From Devosia aquimaris (GTDB taxonomy: Bacteria > Pseudomonadota > Alphaproteobacteria > Rhizobiales > Devosiaceae), in NCBI RefSeq assembly GCF_020169335.1, contig NZ_JAIEZN010000002.1, forward strand, positions 248,001 to 312,000: 64,000 nt of DNA, in the 5' to 3' direction. Below, in pieces: positions 17,269 through 26,648 of the stretch. The notes beneath the pieces were generated by a model. The model was given only the letters and a program-made list of their open reading frames with translations. It was not told the DNA's origin and did not search any database. The translations under genes and the position numbers were made by a program. The first letter of the stretch is position 1. Each line of letters begins with the position of its first letter.

Positions 17269-17789
17269 TGACTCGCGCCCTGCCCGGAACCATCGCCTGT
17301 GCCCGGTTGACGCTGCGCCCCCTGCGCGCGGACGATGAAGCCGACATCATCGCCATGGCCGACAACCCCAAGATGCTCGAGACCACCGCCACCCTGCCCC
17401 ATCCGTTCACCCCGGCCGATGCCCGGGCGCTGATTGCCCAGGCCGGGATGGAGGGCCAGCAGCACATCTATGCCATGGCCGGATCTGACGATCGCTTCAT
17501 GGGCGTGCTCATGCTCCGCTTCAAACCCGATCAGGCCCCCGAGGTCGGCTATTGGCTCGGCGAGCCCCATTGGGGGCACGGCTACGTTGCCGAGGCACTC
17601 AAGGCCTTGCAGGTCGCTGTCGCCGGGCTGCCCGGCTTTGGCTTGATCTCCGCCCGCGTGCTGCAATCCAATGCCGCCTCGGTGCGGGTGCTGGAAAAGG
17701 CCGGCTTTGCCGTCGTCGAGCACACGGTGGGCGTTCTGGAGCGCCACCGCGGCAAGCCGCTTTACGTGATGCAGTGGCGGGCACGATGA
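17268..17789 (+). CDS. GNAT N-acetyltransferase, RimJ/RimL type (2 of 3)
   Basis: This is a 173-residue single GNAT domain with CARLTLRPLRADDEADI at the start, the CoA-binding stretch WLGEPHWGHGYVAEALKAL and a C-terminal SNAASVRVLEKAGFAVVE. It is paralogous to its neighbours on both sides, and the three arose by tandem duplication and then diverged strongly. Its start lies in the stop of the first GNAT gene and its stop overlaps the start of the third, so all three are translationally coupled. Confidence 0.88.
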   Translation: MTRALPGTIACARLTLRPLRADDEADIIAMADNPKMLETTATLPHPFTPADARALIAQAGMEGQQHIYAMAGSDDRFMGVLMLRFKPDQAPEVGYWLGEPHWGHGYVAEALKALQVAVAGLPGFGLISARVLQSNAASVRVLEKAGFAVVEHTVGVLERHRGKPLYVMQWRAR

Positions 17790-18322
17790 ACACAATCCTG
17801 CGCACAGAGCGCTTCCTGCTGCGCCCGGCCCAGATGGGCGATGCCGAGCCGATTGCGCGCTATCTCAATGACTTCGAGGTCGCCGGCAACCTCGCCCGCG
17901 TGCCCTTCCCCTATCATCTCAGCGATGCCAGGGCCTGGCTGCGCACGCGCCTGCCCAACCTGCCGGTGGAAGAGACCAGCTTCGCCATTGACCTGCCCGA
18001 CCATGGCTTTGTCGGCCAGGTGGGCTTTCACCGCGGGGCGCAGGGCACCATCATTGGCTATTGGCTGGGCCGCCCCTTCTGGGGCCAGGGCATCATGACC
18101 GAAGCCGTCACGGCGAGCCTCGACTGGTTCTTTGCCACCACACAGGCAGACACCATCTATTCGGGCGTCTTCATCTTCAACGGAGCCTCGCTGGCCATTC
18201 AGGACAAGCTTGGCTTTACCCAAACCGGCCGCTCGCGGCTGCTCTGCCTTGCGCGCGACGCCGAGGTGGAGCATATCGACACCAAATTGACGCACAGCGT
18301 CTGGAAGGCCAGAGAAAAATGA
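17786..18322 (+). CDS. GNAT N-acetyltransferase, RimJ/RimL type (3 of 3)
   Basis: This is a 178-residue single GNAT domain with [17 protein letters not shown] at the start, [20 protein letters not shown] as the CoA loop and [17 protein letters not shown] near the end. The start ATG overlaps the previous stop (ATGA) and its own stop overlaps the obgE start (ATGA). Such tight coupling to an essential ribosome-assembly GTPase suggests these acetyltransferases are expressed at similar levels to ObgE. Confidence 0.88.
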   Translation: MNTILRTERFLLRPAQMGDAEPIARYLNDFEVAGNLARVPFPYHLSDARAWLRTRLPNLPVEETSFAIDLPDHGFVGQVGFHRGAQGTIIGYWLGRPFWGQGIMTEAVTASLDWFFATTQADTIYSGVFIFNGASLAIQDKLGFTQTGRSRLLCLARDAEVEHIDTKLTHSVWKAREK

Positions 18323-19362
18323 AATTCCTTGATCAGGCCAAGGTCTATGTCCGCTCGGGCGATGGCGGCGCCGGCGCCGTGTCTTTCCTGCGCGAAAAAT
18401 TCGTCGAGTTTGGCGGCCCCAATGGCGGCAATGGTGGCCGGGGTGGCGATATCGTTGTCGAATGCGTCGACGGGCTCAACACGCTCATCGACTATCGCTA
18501 CCAGCAGCACTTCAAGGCCAAGACCGGCACCCATGGCATGGGCAAGGACCGGGCGGGCGCCAATGGCGAGCCCACCGTGCTGCGCGTGCCCGTCGGCACG
18601 CAGATCTTTGAGGACGACAACGAGACGCTGATCGCCGACATGACCGAAGTCGGCCAGCGCATCGTGCTGCTCTCGGGGGGCAATGGCGGCTTCGGCAATG
18701 CCCATTTCAAGACCTCGTCCAACCAGGCACCCCGCCATGCCAATCCGGGCATTCCGGGCGTTGAAAAATGGATCTGGCTGCGGCTCAAGCTGATTGCCGA
18801 TGCCGGCCTTGTCGGCCATCCCAATGCCGGCAAGTCGACCTTCCTTGCAGCCGTGTCTGCCGCCAAGCCCAAGATCGCCGCCTATCCCTTCACCACGCTC
18901 CACCCCAATCTGGGCGTGGTCTCGATTGGCGAACGCGACTTCGTGCTGGCCGATATTCCCGGGCTGATCGAAGGCGCCAGCGAAGGCATCGGCATTGGCG
19001 ACCGGTTCCTCGGCCATATCGAGCGCTGCGGCGTTCTGATCCATCTGATCGATGGCACCCAGGATGACGTCAAGCACGCCTATCAGGTGATCCGGGCCGA
19101 GCTGGCCGCCTATGACGAGCGCCTGGCCGAAAAGCCCGAGATCGTGGTGATCAACAAGATCGACTCCATCCCGCCAGACGAGCTCAAGGAAAAGGTCAAG
19201 ATCCTCAAGAAGGTCAGCAAGCAGGACGTGCTGCAGGTTTCCGGCGTCACCGGCCAGGGGACCGAGCAGGTGCTCTATGGCGTGATCGAGACGCTCGACG
19301 CCGAAAAGGCCGCCAGGCTCGAGGCTGAACGCCGCAAGACCGAACCCAATTGGACGCCCTGA
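18319..19362 (+). CDS. obgE: GTPase ObgE (ribosome assembly, stringent response)
   Basis: The 347-residue product has the glycine-rich Obg fold (about 1-158; [15 protein letters not shown]) and then a G domain. P-loop [10 protein letters not shown] (about 167-176), switch [14 protein letters not shown]3 DIPGLIEGA and G4 NKID are all seen. It lacks the OCT domain found in some Gram-positives. ObgE acts in 50S maturation and binds GTP and ppGpp. The ATG at 18319 overlaps the GNAT stop; longer upstream frames lie in GNAT coding sequence. Confidence 0.97.
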   Translation: MKFLDQAKVYVRSGDGGAGAVSFLREKFVEFGGPNGGNGGRGGDIVVECVDGLNTLIDYRYQQHFKAKTGTHGMGKDRAGANGEPTVLRVPVGTQIFEDDNETLIADMTEVGQRIVLLSGGNGGFGNAHFKTSSNQAPRHANPGIPGVEKWIWLRLKLIADAGLVGHPNAGKSTFLAAVSAAKPKIAAYPFTTLHPNLGVVSIGERDFVLADIPGLIEGASEGIGIGDRFLGHIERCGVLIHLIDGTQDDVKHAYQVIRAELAAYDERLAEKPEIVVINKIDSIPPDELKEKVKILKKVSKQDVLQVSGVTGQGTEQVLYGVIETLDAEKAARLEAERRKTEPNWTP

Positions 19363-19386
19363 CGGACTTGGCCACTGGCCCGCACA

Positions 19387-19510
19387 CCTCTCCCCTGAGG
19401 GGAGAGGTCGACCCGAGGGGTCGGGTGAGGGGTTCAGTGGTCGGTTTGACCACCTTGCCCGTGCCGACATCTGAACCCCTCACCCTAACCCTCTCCCCTC
19501 AGGGGAGAGG
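19387..19510. repeat. Large imperfect palindromic intergenic repeat between obgE and proB
   Basis: Bases 19387-19437 and 19471-19510 are inverted copies of each other, apart from about 11 extra bases in the left arm. Each arm contains its own smaller palindrome CTCTCCCCT-GAGGGGAGAG followed by GGGTGAGGGGTTCAG. This composition is typical of dispersed BIME/RPE-like repeats in alphaproteobacterial intergenic regions. In RNA it would fold into a long cruciform between two otherwise co-oriented genes. Confidence 0.85.
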
Positions 19511-19535
19511 GAACTCAGATCGAGTTTGAACTGAA

Positions 19536-20675
19536 ATGAATGCCCTAGCGCCCTATAGGCGCCTGACCATCAAGATCGGCTCGGCCCTGCTCGTCGACAA
19601 GCAAGGCAAGCTGCGGGCCGCCTGGCTTGCGGATCTGGCGAGCGACATTGCCGCGCTCAAGACGGCGGGCTGTGAAGTGGTGATCGTTTCCTCCGGCGCC
19701 ATCGCCCTAGGCCGCGGCCTGCTGGGCCTGTCGGCCGTTGCCCTGACGCTCGAGCAGAGCCAGGCCGCCGCCAGCGCCGGGCAGATTGCCCTCAGCCAAG
19801 CCTGGGCCAGCGCCCTGGGCGCCCACGGCATCGTCACCGGGCAAATCCTGATCACGCCCAATATCACCGAAGAGCGCCGCTACTACCTCAATGCCCGCAC
19901 CACCATCGCCACGCTCCTGGGCCTGGGCGCGGTGCCGATCATCAATGAGAACGACAGCGTCGCCACCGCCGAGATCCGCTACGGCGACAATGATCGCCTC
20001 TCGGCCCGCGTTGCCACCATGATCGAGGCCGATTGCCTGGTGCTGCTCAGCGATATCGACGGGCTCTATACTGCGCCGCCGGCGCAGGACCCCAACGCCA
20101 CCCACATTCCCGAGGTCCGCGCGATCACGCCGGCCATCGAGGCCATGGCCGGGGGCGCGGCCAGCCATCTCTCCCGTGGTGGCATGACCACCAAGGTCGA
20201 GGCCGGCAAGATCGCCACCCAGGCCGGCACCGCCATGATCATCGCCAAGGGCACCGAGCCCCATCCCTTGGCTGCCTTGACCCAGGGCGGCCGCCACACC
20301 CTGTTCCACCCAGCCCAGAGCCGCGCCCAGGCGCGCAAGCGCTGGATCATGGGCACGCTGGCGCTCACCGGGTCGCTGCAGGTGGACGCCGGCGCTGCCC
20401 GCGCCCTGCTCACCGGCAAGTCGCTGCTGCCGGTCGGCGTCACCAAGGTGGGCGGCGAGTTCGAGCGCGGCGATGCCATCGCCGTGCTCGGTCCGGACGG
20501 CGTCGAGATTGCCCGCGGCCTGGCAGGCCTCGACAGCGACGAGGCGCGCCTGGTGATGGGCAAGCACAGTGACACGGTGATCGAGCTGCTGGGCGTTGCC
20601 AATCGCGCCACTCTTATCCATCGCGACAATCTGGTATTGGTTGGCGCCAAGGAGGACCGCAATGACCACGTCTGA
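19536..20675 (+). CDS. proB: Glutamate 5-kinase (proline biosynthesis)
   Basis: This 379-residue protein phosphorylates glutamate with ATP in the first step of proline synthesis. The amino-acid-kinase domain (about 1-260) shows [52 protein letters not shown] and [15 protein letters not shown]-terminal PUA domain (about 285-372) is present, as in long-form ProB. The Shine-Dalgarno sequence is weak. It overlaps proA by 14 bases. Confidence 0.96.
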   Translation: MNALAPYRRLTIKIGSALLVDKQGKLRAAWLADLASDIAALKTAGCEVVIVSSGAIALGRGLLGLSAVALTLEQSQAAASAGQIALSQAWASALGAHGIVTGQILITPNITEERRYYLNARTTIATLLGLGAVPIINENDSVATAEIRYGDNDRLSARVATMIEADCLVLLSDIDGLYTAPPAQDPNATHIPEVRAITPAIEAMAGGAASHLSRGGMTTKVEAGKIATQAGTAMIIAKGTEPHPLAALTQGGRHTLFHPAQSRAQARKRWIMGTLALTGSLQVDAGAARALLTGKSLLPVGVTKVGGEFERGDAIAVLGPDGVEIARGLAGLDSDEARLVMGKHSDTVIELLGVANRATLIHRDNLVLVGAKEDRNDHV

Positions 20676-21942
20676 TGCCGATGCCGCCATTGCCGAGGTG
20701 ATGGCCGAACTGGGCCGCAATGGCCGCCAGGCGGCACGCGCCCTGGCTATTGCCACGCCCGAGCAGAAGCGCCTGGCGCTGCAGACGGCCGCCGGCGCCA
20801 TCAACGCCCATCGCGCCAAGATCCTGGCCGCCAATGCCAAGGACATGCAGGCAGCCCGCACCAAGGGCATTTCCAAGGCCTTTCTGGATCGCCTTGAACT
20901 CAATGACGCCCGTATCGACGGCATCATCGAGGCCGTGCGCACCATCGCCGAGCTGCCCGATCCCGTCGGCAGCGTCATCGCCGAATGGGACCGGCCCAAT
21001 GGCCTGCATATCGAGCGTGTCCGCACCCCTTTGGGCGTGATCGGCGTGATCTTTGAATCCCGGCCCAATGTGACGGCCGACGCCAGCGCGCTCTGCATCA
21101 AGGCCGGCAATGCCGTGATCCTGCGCGGCGGCAGCGACAGCTTCCATTCCAGCCACGCTATCGTCGAATGCATGCTCGATGGCCTGCATGCCGCGCGCCT
21201 GCCGGTCGAAGCCGTTCAGCTCGTGCCCACCACCGATCGCGCCGCGGTCGGCGAAATGCTCAAGGGCCTTTCCGGCAATATCGATGTCATCGTGCCGCGC
21301 GGCGGCAAGACCCTGGTTGCCCGCGTGCAGGACGAAGCACGCGTGCCCGTCTTTGCCCATCTCGAGGGCCTGGTGCATGTCTATATCGACAAGGCTGCGG
21401 ACCTCGACACCGCCGTCAAGGTAACGCTCAACGCCAAGATGCGCCGCACCGGCATCTGTGGCGCCGCAGAAACCCTGCTCATCCACAAGGATGTGGTGGC
21501 GACCCACCTCAAGCCCATCATTGACGCGCTGGTCGCCAAGGGCTGCGAAATCCGTGGCGACGCGACGGTGATGGCCATGATCCCCACCGCCGTCGCGGCC
21601 ACCGAGCTCGATTGGCGCACCGAATATGAGGATGCCATCATCTCGGTGAAGGTGGTCGACAGCCTCGACGAGGCCATCGCCCATATCGAGCACTATTCCA
21701 GCCACCATACCGAGGCGATCATCACCGAAGATCCCGCGGCGGTGGAAACCTTCTTCAACCGCATCGACAGCGCCATCCTAATGCACAATGCCTCCACGCA
21801 GTTCGCCGATGGCGGCGAATTCGGCTTTGGCGGCGAGATCGGCATTGCCACCGGCAAGATGCATGCGCGCGGTCCGGTTGGCGTCGAGCAGCTCACCAGC
21901 TTCAAATACCGCGTCCGCGGCACCGGCCAGACGAGACCCTGA
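20662..21942 (+). CDS. proA: Gamma-glutamyl phosphate reductase (proline biosynthesis)
   Basis: This 426-residue NADPH-dependent reductase converts glutamyl phosphate to glutamate semialdehyde. It shows [26 protein letters not shown] and the catalytic Cys in [15 protein letters not shown]. The ATG at 20662 is chosen for AAGGAGG 8 bases upstream; an earlier in-frame ATG (20596) is inside proB. ProB and ProA act as a complex because the intermediate is labile, which fits the gene overlap. Confidence 0.96.
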   Translation: MTTSDADAAIAEVMAELGRNGRQAARALAIATPEQKRLALQTAAGAINAHRAKILAANAKDMQAARTKGISKAFLDRLELNDARIDGIIEAVRTIAELPDPVGSVIAEWDRPNGLHIERVRTPLGVIGVIFESRPNVTADASALCIKAGNAVILRGGSDSFHSSHAIVECMLDGLHAARLPVEAVQLVPTTDRAAVGEMLKGLSGNIDVIVPRGGKTLVARVQDEARVPVFAHLEGLVHVYIDKAADLDTAVKVTLNAKMRRTGICGAAETLLIHKDVVATHLKPIIDALVAKGCEIRGDATVMAMIPTAVAATELDWRTEYEDAIISVKVVDSLDEAIAHIEHYSSHHTEAIITEDPAAVETFFNRIDSAILMHNASTQFADGGEFGFGGEIGIATGKMHARGPVGVEQLTSFKYRVRGTGQTRP

Positions 21943-21947
21943 CCCTT

Positions 21948-22589
21948 TTGACCCTGCGCCATCCCCTCCGCATTCCCGGCATCACCGCCCTGCCGCCTTC
22001 CGGGCGGGGCATGCGCATTGGCCTGTTTGGCGGCAGCTTCAACCCCATTCACGACGGCCATCGCCTCGTGGTGGAAGAAACGCTCCGCCGGCTGGACCTG
22101 GACGCGCTCTGGGTCCTGGTGACCCCCGGCAATCCGCTCAAGACCCACAATGACCTCGCCCCCCTGGCCGACCGCGTCATCGCTGCCCGCCAGCTGCTGG
22201 ACAATCCCAAGGTGCGCGTCACCGGCTTTGAAGCCGCGCATGGCTTCACCTATTCCTGGCAGACCATCCGCTTTCTGACCTCCTCCCTGCCGGACCGCCG
22301 CTTCGTCTGGATCATGGGGGCCGACAATCTGGTCGATTTCCATCGCTGGGAGCGCTGGCGCGATATCGCCGCCATGGTGCCGATGGCCATCTATGTCCGC
22401 CCCGGTTCCGGGCGACTGGCACCGGTTTCCATGGCCGCCAGTGCGCTGGCCCAATGGCGCTATGACGAGACCGATGCCACCCGCCTGGCCTTCGCCAATC
22501 CCCCGGCCTGGGTCTATCTGCATGGGCGCCAGTCCGCGCTCTCTTCCTCGGCCATAAGGGCGAGACGGCAACACGTTAAGTCAAAGTGA
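21948..22589 (+). CDS. nadD: Nicotinate-nucleotide adenylyltransferase
   Basis: The enzyme adenylates nicotinate mononucleotide in NAD synthesis. The nucleotidyl-transferase motifs GLFGGSFNPIHDGH and the late SSSAIRARR (ISSTxIR-like) are clear, as is IMGADNLVDFHRWERW. The TTG at 21948 gives 213 residues with a short leader (HPLRIPGITALPPSGRG) of the kind seen in rhizobial NadD. The ATG at 22011 (192 residues) has a better purine-rich site upstream and is the alternative. It begins 5 bases after proA. Confidence 0.93.
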   Translation: MTLRHPLRIPGITALPPSGRGMRIGLFGGSFNPIHDGHRLVVEETLRRLDLDALWVLVTPGNPLKTHNDLAPLADRVIAARQLLDNPKVRVTGFEAAHGFTYSWQTIRFLTSSLPDRRFVWIMGADNLVDFHRWERWRDIAAMVPMAIYVRPGSGRLAPVSMAASALAQWRYDETDATRLAFANPPAWVYLHGRQSALSSSAIRARRQHVKSK

Positions 22590-22767
22590 AGCCGCAATCT
22601 TGCGAAACCGTCATCAAACGCGCATATTGAGGGCGTGTGATCTTTGTCACCAAAACAGGAACTGACTGCTTGCCGTTTGCAAAGACGCCTGCACATTCCG
22701 ATCAACCACCAAGGATGCTGATCCCCCGCATGACCCATGCACTTGCATGGGCGGAAGGCCAATTGTG

Positions 22768-23160
22768 ATGGCCGCGCTGCCCGAAAATACCGCCACGCCC
22801 GTTCCCACGCCTATTGCGACTCCGGACCGTCCCATGATCGATGTCATTCTCGGCTGCCTTGATGATGCCAAGGCCGAGCAGATTGTTTCTGTCGACATCA
22901 TGGGCAAGTCTTCGCTCGCCGACCACATGGTGGTTGCCTCGGGCCGTTCGCAGCGCCATGTCGGCGCCGTGGCCGACCAGATGGTCACCGCCCTGCGCGA
23001 CGCCGGCTATGGCAAGCCGCGCATCGAAGGCCTGCCGCATTGCGACTGGGTCCTGGTCGATGCTGGCGACGTGATCGTCCATATCTTCCGTCCGGAAGTG
23101 CGCGAGTTCTACAACATCGAAAAGATGTGGCAGGCCGACTTCGCCGCTGACGCACACTAG
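22768..23160 (+). CDS. rsfS: Ribosome silencing factor RsfS
   Basis: This 130-residue protein binds L14 of the 50S subunit and blocks subunit joining under starvation. The domain runs from about residue 23 (MIDVILGCLDDAKAEQIVSVDI) to 125 and has DHMVVASGRSQRHV, PHCDWVLVDAGDVIVHIFRPE and FYNIEKMW. ATG 22768 follows GGAAGG; ATG 22747 and ATG 22834 are possible alternatives. nadD, rsfS and rlmH adjacency is standard in alphaproteobacteria. Confidence 0.95.
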   Translation: MAALPENTATPVPTPIATPDRPMIDVILGCLDDAKAEQIVSVDIMGKSSLADHMVVASGRSQRHVGAVADQMVTALRDAGYGKPRIEGLPHCDWVLVDAGDVIVHIFRPEVREFYNIEKMWQADFAADAH

Positions 23161-23168
23161 TCGGCAAT

Positions 23169-23651
23169 ATGCGACTGACCATCGCGGCTGTCGGCCGCAT
23201 GAAGGCCGGCCCGGAGCGGGAAATGGTCGCCCGCTATCTCGAACGGGCCGTGGGCGGCGGCAAGCCGCTGGCCCTGACCGGGTTCGACGTGATCGAGCTG
23301 ACCGAGTCACGCGCCTCTTCCAGCGCCAGCCGCAAGGCAGATGAGGCCAAGGCGCTGCAGGCCAGCCTGCCCGACGGCATTGTCGTCGCGCTCGACGAGC
23401 GCGGCAAATCGATCGGTTCGGAAGTCTTTGCCAACCAGATCGGTCGCTGGCGCGACGATGGCCGCCCGGCAGCCAGTTTCGTCATCGGCGGCGCCGACGG
23501 GCTCGATCCGGCCTTTGTCGCCAAGGCCGATCTGGTGCTGAGCTTTTCGCCCCTCACCTGGCCACATCAGCTGGTGCGCATCATGCTGGCCGAGCAGCTC
23601 TACCGCGCCACCACCATTCTGGCCGGCCACCCCTACCACCGCGGCGATTGA
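23169..23651 (+). CDS. rlmH: 23S rRNA (pseudouridine1915-N3)-methyltransferase
   Basis: This 160-residue SPOUT methyltransferase modifies helix 69 of 23S rRNA on assembled ribosomes. Family features include MRLTIAAVGRMKAGPE at the start, LDERGKSIGSEVFAN, the SAM-knot stretch FVIGGADGLDP and LTWPHQLVRIMLAEQLYRA near the C-terminus. It starts 8 bases after rsfS. With rplU, rpmA, obgE and rsfS it makes this block strongly ribosome-oriented. Confidence 0.97.
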   Translation: MRLTIAAVGRMKAGPEREMVARYLERAVGGGKPLALTGFDVIELTESRASSSASRKADEAKALQASLPDGIVVALDERGKSIGSEVFANQIGRWRDDGRPAASFVIGGADGLDPAFVAKADLVLSFSPLTWPHQLVRIMLAEQLYRATTILAGHPYHRGD

Positions 23652-23670
23652 CCCCGCACAATCACGGTAT

Positions 23671-23688
23671 GGTTAAGCAGCGTTAACC
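23671..23688. promoter_or_regulatory. Inverted repeat GGTTAA-N6-TTAACC upstream of the M23 gene
   Basis: Perfect 6-bp arms lie at 23671-23676 and 23683-23688. The two TTAA boxes resemble a CtrA site, but the spacing is 6 where consensus TTAA-N7-TTAAC has 7. It lies 73 bases before the ATG of the next gene. Confidence 0.45.
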
Positions 23689-23760
23689 TGCATTTTCCAG
23701 CCCGCTTGCTATGGTGCCCGAATTGATTCGGGTGCCCGGTGCGCCCTTGCTGGAGACGTC

Positions 23761-25152
23761 ATGGCATTGCGGCCAGGCAGGACTGTGGGACGATTGCTGG
23801 CCGGCGTGACGCTGGCCCTGGCTGCGTCCCTGCCGCTGCTGGCGCAAACCGAGGCGCCCCAGGCGGACGGCCCGACCGCCTCGCCAGCCCAGGCCACACC
23901 CGCGCCCGAGGCCACGACAGACGCACCGTCCGCCGAAGCGGTGGAGACGCCGGCGTCAGACCCCAAGGTCGATCTCGAAACCGTCCAGTCCTCCATCAGC
24001 CTCAGTCAGAAGCGCATTGATGAGCTCAAGGCCGAAATCGCGGCCATGGAAGGCGACCGCACCAAGCAGAACGCCGCGCTGATTGCGGCCGCCCAACGCG
24101 TCAAGCTGGCCGAGATCGAAGTCGCCGATGTCGAGGACCGCCTCTCCCAGCTCATCATCCAGGAACTTGAAGTTCGTGGCCGGCTCGATGGCTCCAATGC
24201 CCAGATCGCCAATGTTCTGGCGGCACTGGAGCGCATCTCGCTCAATCCGCCCCCGGCGCTGATTGTCGACCCGGCCGATGCGCTTGGGTCAGCCCGCAGC
24301 GCCATCCTGATCTCGGCCATCGTGCCGCAACTGCGCGCCAAGGCCGACGCCGTCACCGCCGACTTGACCAAACTCACCGACATCAAGGCCGCTGCCCAGG
24401 CCGAAGAAGCCACGCTCAAGGCCAACCATGCCGTGCTGGAGGAAGAGCAGCTCCGCATCGCCACGCTGATCGCCGCCCGCAAGCAGGGTATCGGTATGCG
24501 CAGCGCCCAGCTCGAGGCCGAGGAACAGCAGGCCATCGAGCTGGCGGCCCGTGCCGCCACCCTCAAGGAACTGGTTGGCAGCCTCTCTGCCCAGGCCAAT
24601 TCGGTTTCGACCGCGGCTGCCACGGCCGACGCCGGCCTCGACCCCACCGCGCCTGTGATGACCGCCCAGGAAATCCAGGTTGCGCTGGCCAATACCGCGC
24701 GGACCGAACCCGCCATCCCCTTCGGCGCTGCCCGCGGCTACCTCACCATGCCGGCCAATGGCGTCAACGTTGCCGACTATGGCACCAGTGACGGCTTTGG
24801 CGGCATCAGCCATGGCATTTCGCTGATGACCCGCGCTGATGCCCAGGTTGTGGCCCCGGCCGATGGCTGGGTGCTGTTCAAGGGCCCCTACCTCAATTAC
24901 GGCCAGATCATCATCTTCAATACCGGCCAGGGCTACACCATGCTGCTGGCGGGCCTTGACAAGGTGAGCGTCGATATTGGCCAATTCGTACAAATGGGAA
25001 TGCCGCTGGGCGCCATGGGATCACGGACAAGTGGCCGGACCGTAACCACCAACGCTGGCGCTGACCAACCGACCCTTTATATTGAACTCCGAAAAGACAA
25101 CGAGCCCGTCGATCCCACCGGATGGTGGGCGACCCCGACACAGAGTGGATAG
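23761..25152 (+). CDS. EnvC-like periplasmic protein with degenerate LytM (M23) domain
   Basis: This 463-residue exported protein has a signal peptide (about 1-30, ending LPLLAQ), an Ala/Pro/Thr-rich stretch and two long coiled-coil segments (about 70-160 and 190-290). A LytM/M23 domain follows (about 330-455). In that domain the usual HxH and YAHL metal-site motifs are not found: the place of YAHL reads MLLAGLD. It therefore looks non-catalytic, like EnvC, which activates amidases to split septal peptidoglycan. GGAG precedes the ATG. It is followed directly by ctpA, an order common in Hyphomicrobiales. Confidence 0.88.
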   Translation: MALRPGRTVGRLLAGVTLALAASLPLLAQTEAPQADGPTASPAQATPAPEATTDAPSAEAVETPASDPKVDLETVQSSISLSQKRIDELKAEIAAMEGDRTKQNAALIAAAQRVKLAEIEVADVEDRLSQLIIQELEVRGRLDGSNAQIANVLAALERISLNPPPALIVDPADALGSARSAILISAIVPQLRAKADAVTADLTKLTDIKAAAQAEEATLKANHAVLEEEQLRIATLIAARKQGIGMRSAQLEAEEQQAIELAARAATLKELVGSLSAQANSVSTAAATADAGLDPTAPVMTAQEIQVALANTARTEPAIPFGAARGYLTMPANGVNVADYGTSDGFGGISHGISLMTRADAQVVAPADGWVLFKGPYLNYGQIIIFNTGQGYTMLLAGLDKVSVDIGQFVQMGMPLGAMGSRTSGRTVTTNAGADQPTLYIELRKDNEPVDPTGWWATPTQSG

Positions 25153-25159
25153 ACCCCTC

Positions 25160-26569
25160 ATGCGCCTAAATTCCGTTTCGACTTTGGCCCTTGCGCTGGC
25201 GCTGTTGGTGCCCACCGGACTGTCCATGGCCCAGGAGGCGCAGCCCGCCCCCGCCGAGCAACAGGCCCCGGCCGATCCGCAGGCCCCTGCTGCAGATCCG
25301 GCCGCGCCGGCTGAGGCGCCTGCTGACACCCAGGAACAGGAAAAGCCGCGCGACCCGCTCGAGGTCTATGCCGATCTCAACCTGTTCGGGGAGATCTTTG
25401 ATCGCATCCGCGCCGAATATGTCGATGCGCCGGATGAGCAGAAGCTGATCCGTGCCGCCATCCAGGGCATGCTGACCTCGCTCGATCCGCATTCGAACTA
25501 TCTGCCGCCGGCAGACTACAAGGACATGGGCGTCGACATCTCGGGTGAATTCGGCGGCCTGGGCATCGAAGTCACCATGGAAGAGGGCATCATCAAGGTG
25601 GTCTCGCCCATCGACGATACCCCCGCCGCCAAGGCCGGCATCCTGGCCAATGACCTGATTGTCGAGCTTGATGGCATCCAGATCCAGGGCATGAGCCTGG
25701 ACGATGCCGTCGCCAAGATGCGTGGCCCGATCGGCACGACCATCAAGGTGACCGTGGTCCGCGAAGGCGTCGACAAGCCGCTGGACTTCGAACTGACCCG
25801 CGCCACCATCGCCATGCGCGCGGTTCGCTCGTCGCTGGAAGGCGATGTCGCCGTCATCCGTCTCTCGCGCTTCTCCGAACAGGCCTTTGTCGGCATCGAG
25901 AAGGCCATCAAGGACATGTTCAGCGGTGACGGCCCCAAGCCCAAGGGCATCATCCTGGACCTGCGCAACAATCCTGGCGGCCTGGTCGACCAGTCGGTCT
26001 ATGTCGCCGATGCCTTCCTCAAGCAGGGTGCGGTGGTGCTGACCCGCGGTCGTGTGCCCGAGGAAAGCGCTCGCTACGACGCCCAGCCCGACGCGCTCGA
26101 TGCCTTGATCGCCGATGTGCCTCTGGTGGTGCTGATCAACGGTGGCTCGGCTTCCGCCTCCGAAATCGTCGCTGGCGCATTGCAGGACCACAAGCGTGCG
26201 ACCCTGGTGGGCACGCGCTCCTTCGGCAAGGGTTCGGTGCAGTCCATCATCTCGCTGGGCCCCGATGGCGCCATGCGCCTGACCACGGCGCGCTACTACA
26301 CGCCCAACAACCGCTCCATCCAGGCGCTGGGCATCACGCCCGACATCGAGGTGCTGCAGGAAGTGCCCGAGGAGCTCAAGGGCCGCGACGAGATCATCGG
26401 TGAGGCAGGCCTCGCCGGCCACATCAAGATCGAAGGCCAGGAAGAAACCACCGTTGGTTCCTCGGTCTATGTGCCGCCCGACAAGGCGGACGATACCCAG
26501 CTGCAATATGCAATCCGCCTGATCGATGGCGCGGAAACCAATCCGGCCTTCCCAGCCAAGGCGGAATAG
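25160..26569 (+). CDS. ctpA: C-terminal processing serine peptidase (S41, CtpA/Prc family)
   Basis: This 469-residue exported protease has a signal peptide (about 1-28), a Pro/Ala-rich segment, a PDZ domain (about 115-190; FGGLGIEVTMEEG) and an S41 catalytic domain. The Ser/Lys dyad is visible: S332 in GGSASASEIV and K357 in SFGKGSVQ, the usual 25 residues apart. Relatives trim the C-termini of envelope proteins and control peptidoglycan hydrolases. ATG 25160 is used because earlier in-frame starts lie inside the preceding gene. The gap to that gene is 7 bases. Confidence 0.95.
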   Translation: MRLNSVSTLALALALLVPTGLSMAQEAQPAPAEQQAPADPQAPAADPAAPAEAPADTQEQEKPRDPLEVYADLNLFGEIFDRIRAEYVDAPDEQKLIRAAIQGMLTSLDPHSNYLPPADYKDMGVDISGEFGGLGIEVTMEEGIIKVVSPIDDTPAAKAGILANDLIVELDGIQIQGMSLDDAVAKMRGPIGTTIKVTVVREGVDKPLDFELTRATIAMRAVRSSLEGDVAVIRLSRFSEQAFVGIEKAIKDMFSGDGPKPKGIILDLRNNPGGLVDQSVYVADAFLKQGAVVLTRGRVPEESARYDAQPDALDALIADVPLVVLINGGSASASEIVAGALQDHKRATLVGTRSFGKGSVQSIISLGPDGAMRLTTARYYTPNNRSIQALGITPDIEVLQEVPEELKGRDEIIGEAGLAGHIKIEGQEETTVGSSVYVPPDKADDTQLQYAIRLIDGAETNPAFPAKAE

Positions 26570-26648
26570 CGCCGGTCTGTGCTAGAAATCGATGGGGCGA
26601 GGCGGCTGATTCGCTGCCTTGCCCCATCTGCGTCTGGAACCCCCTGCG

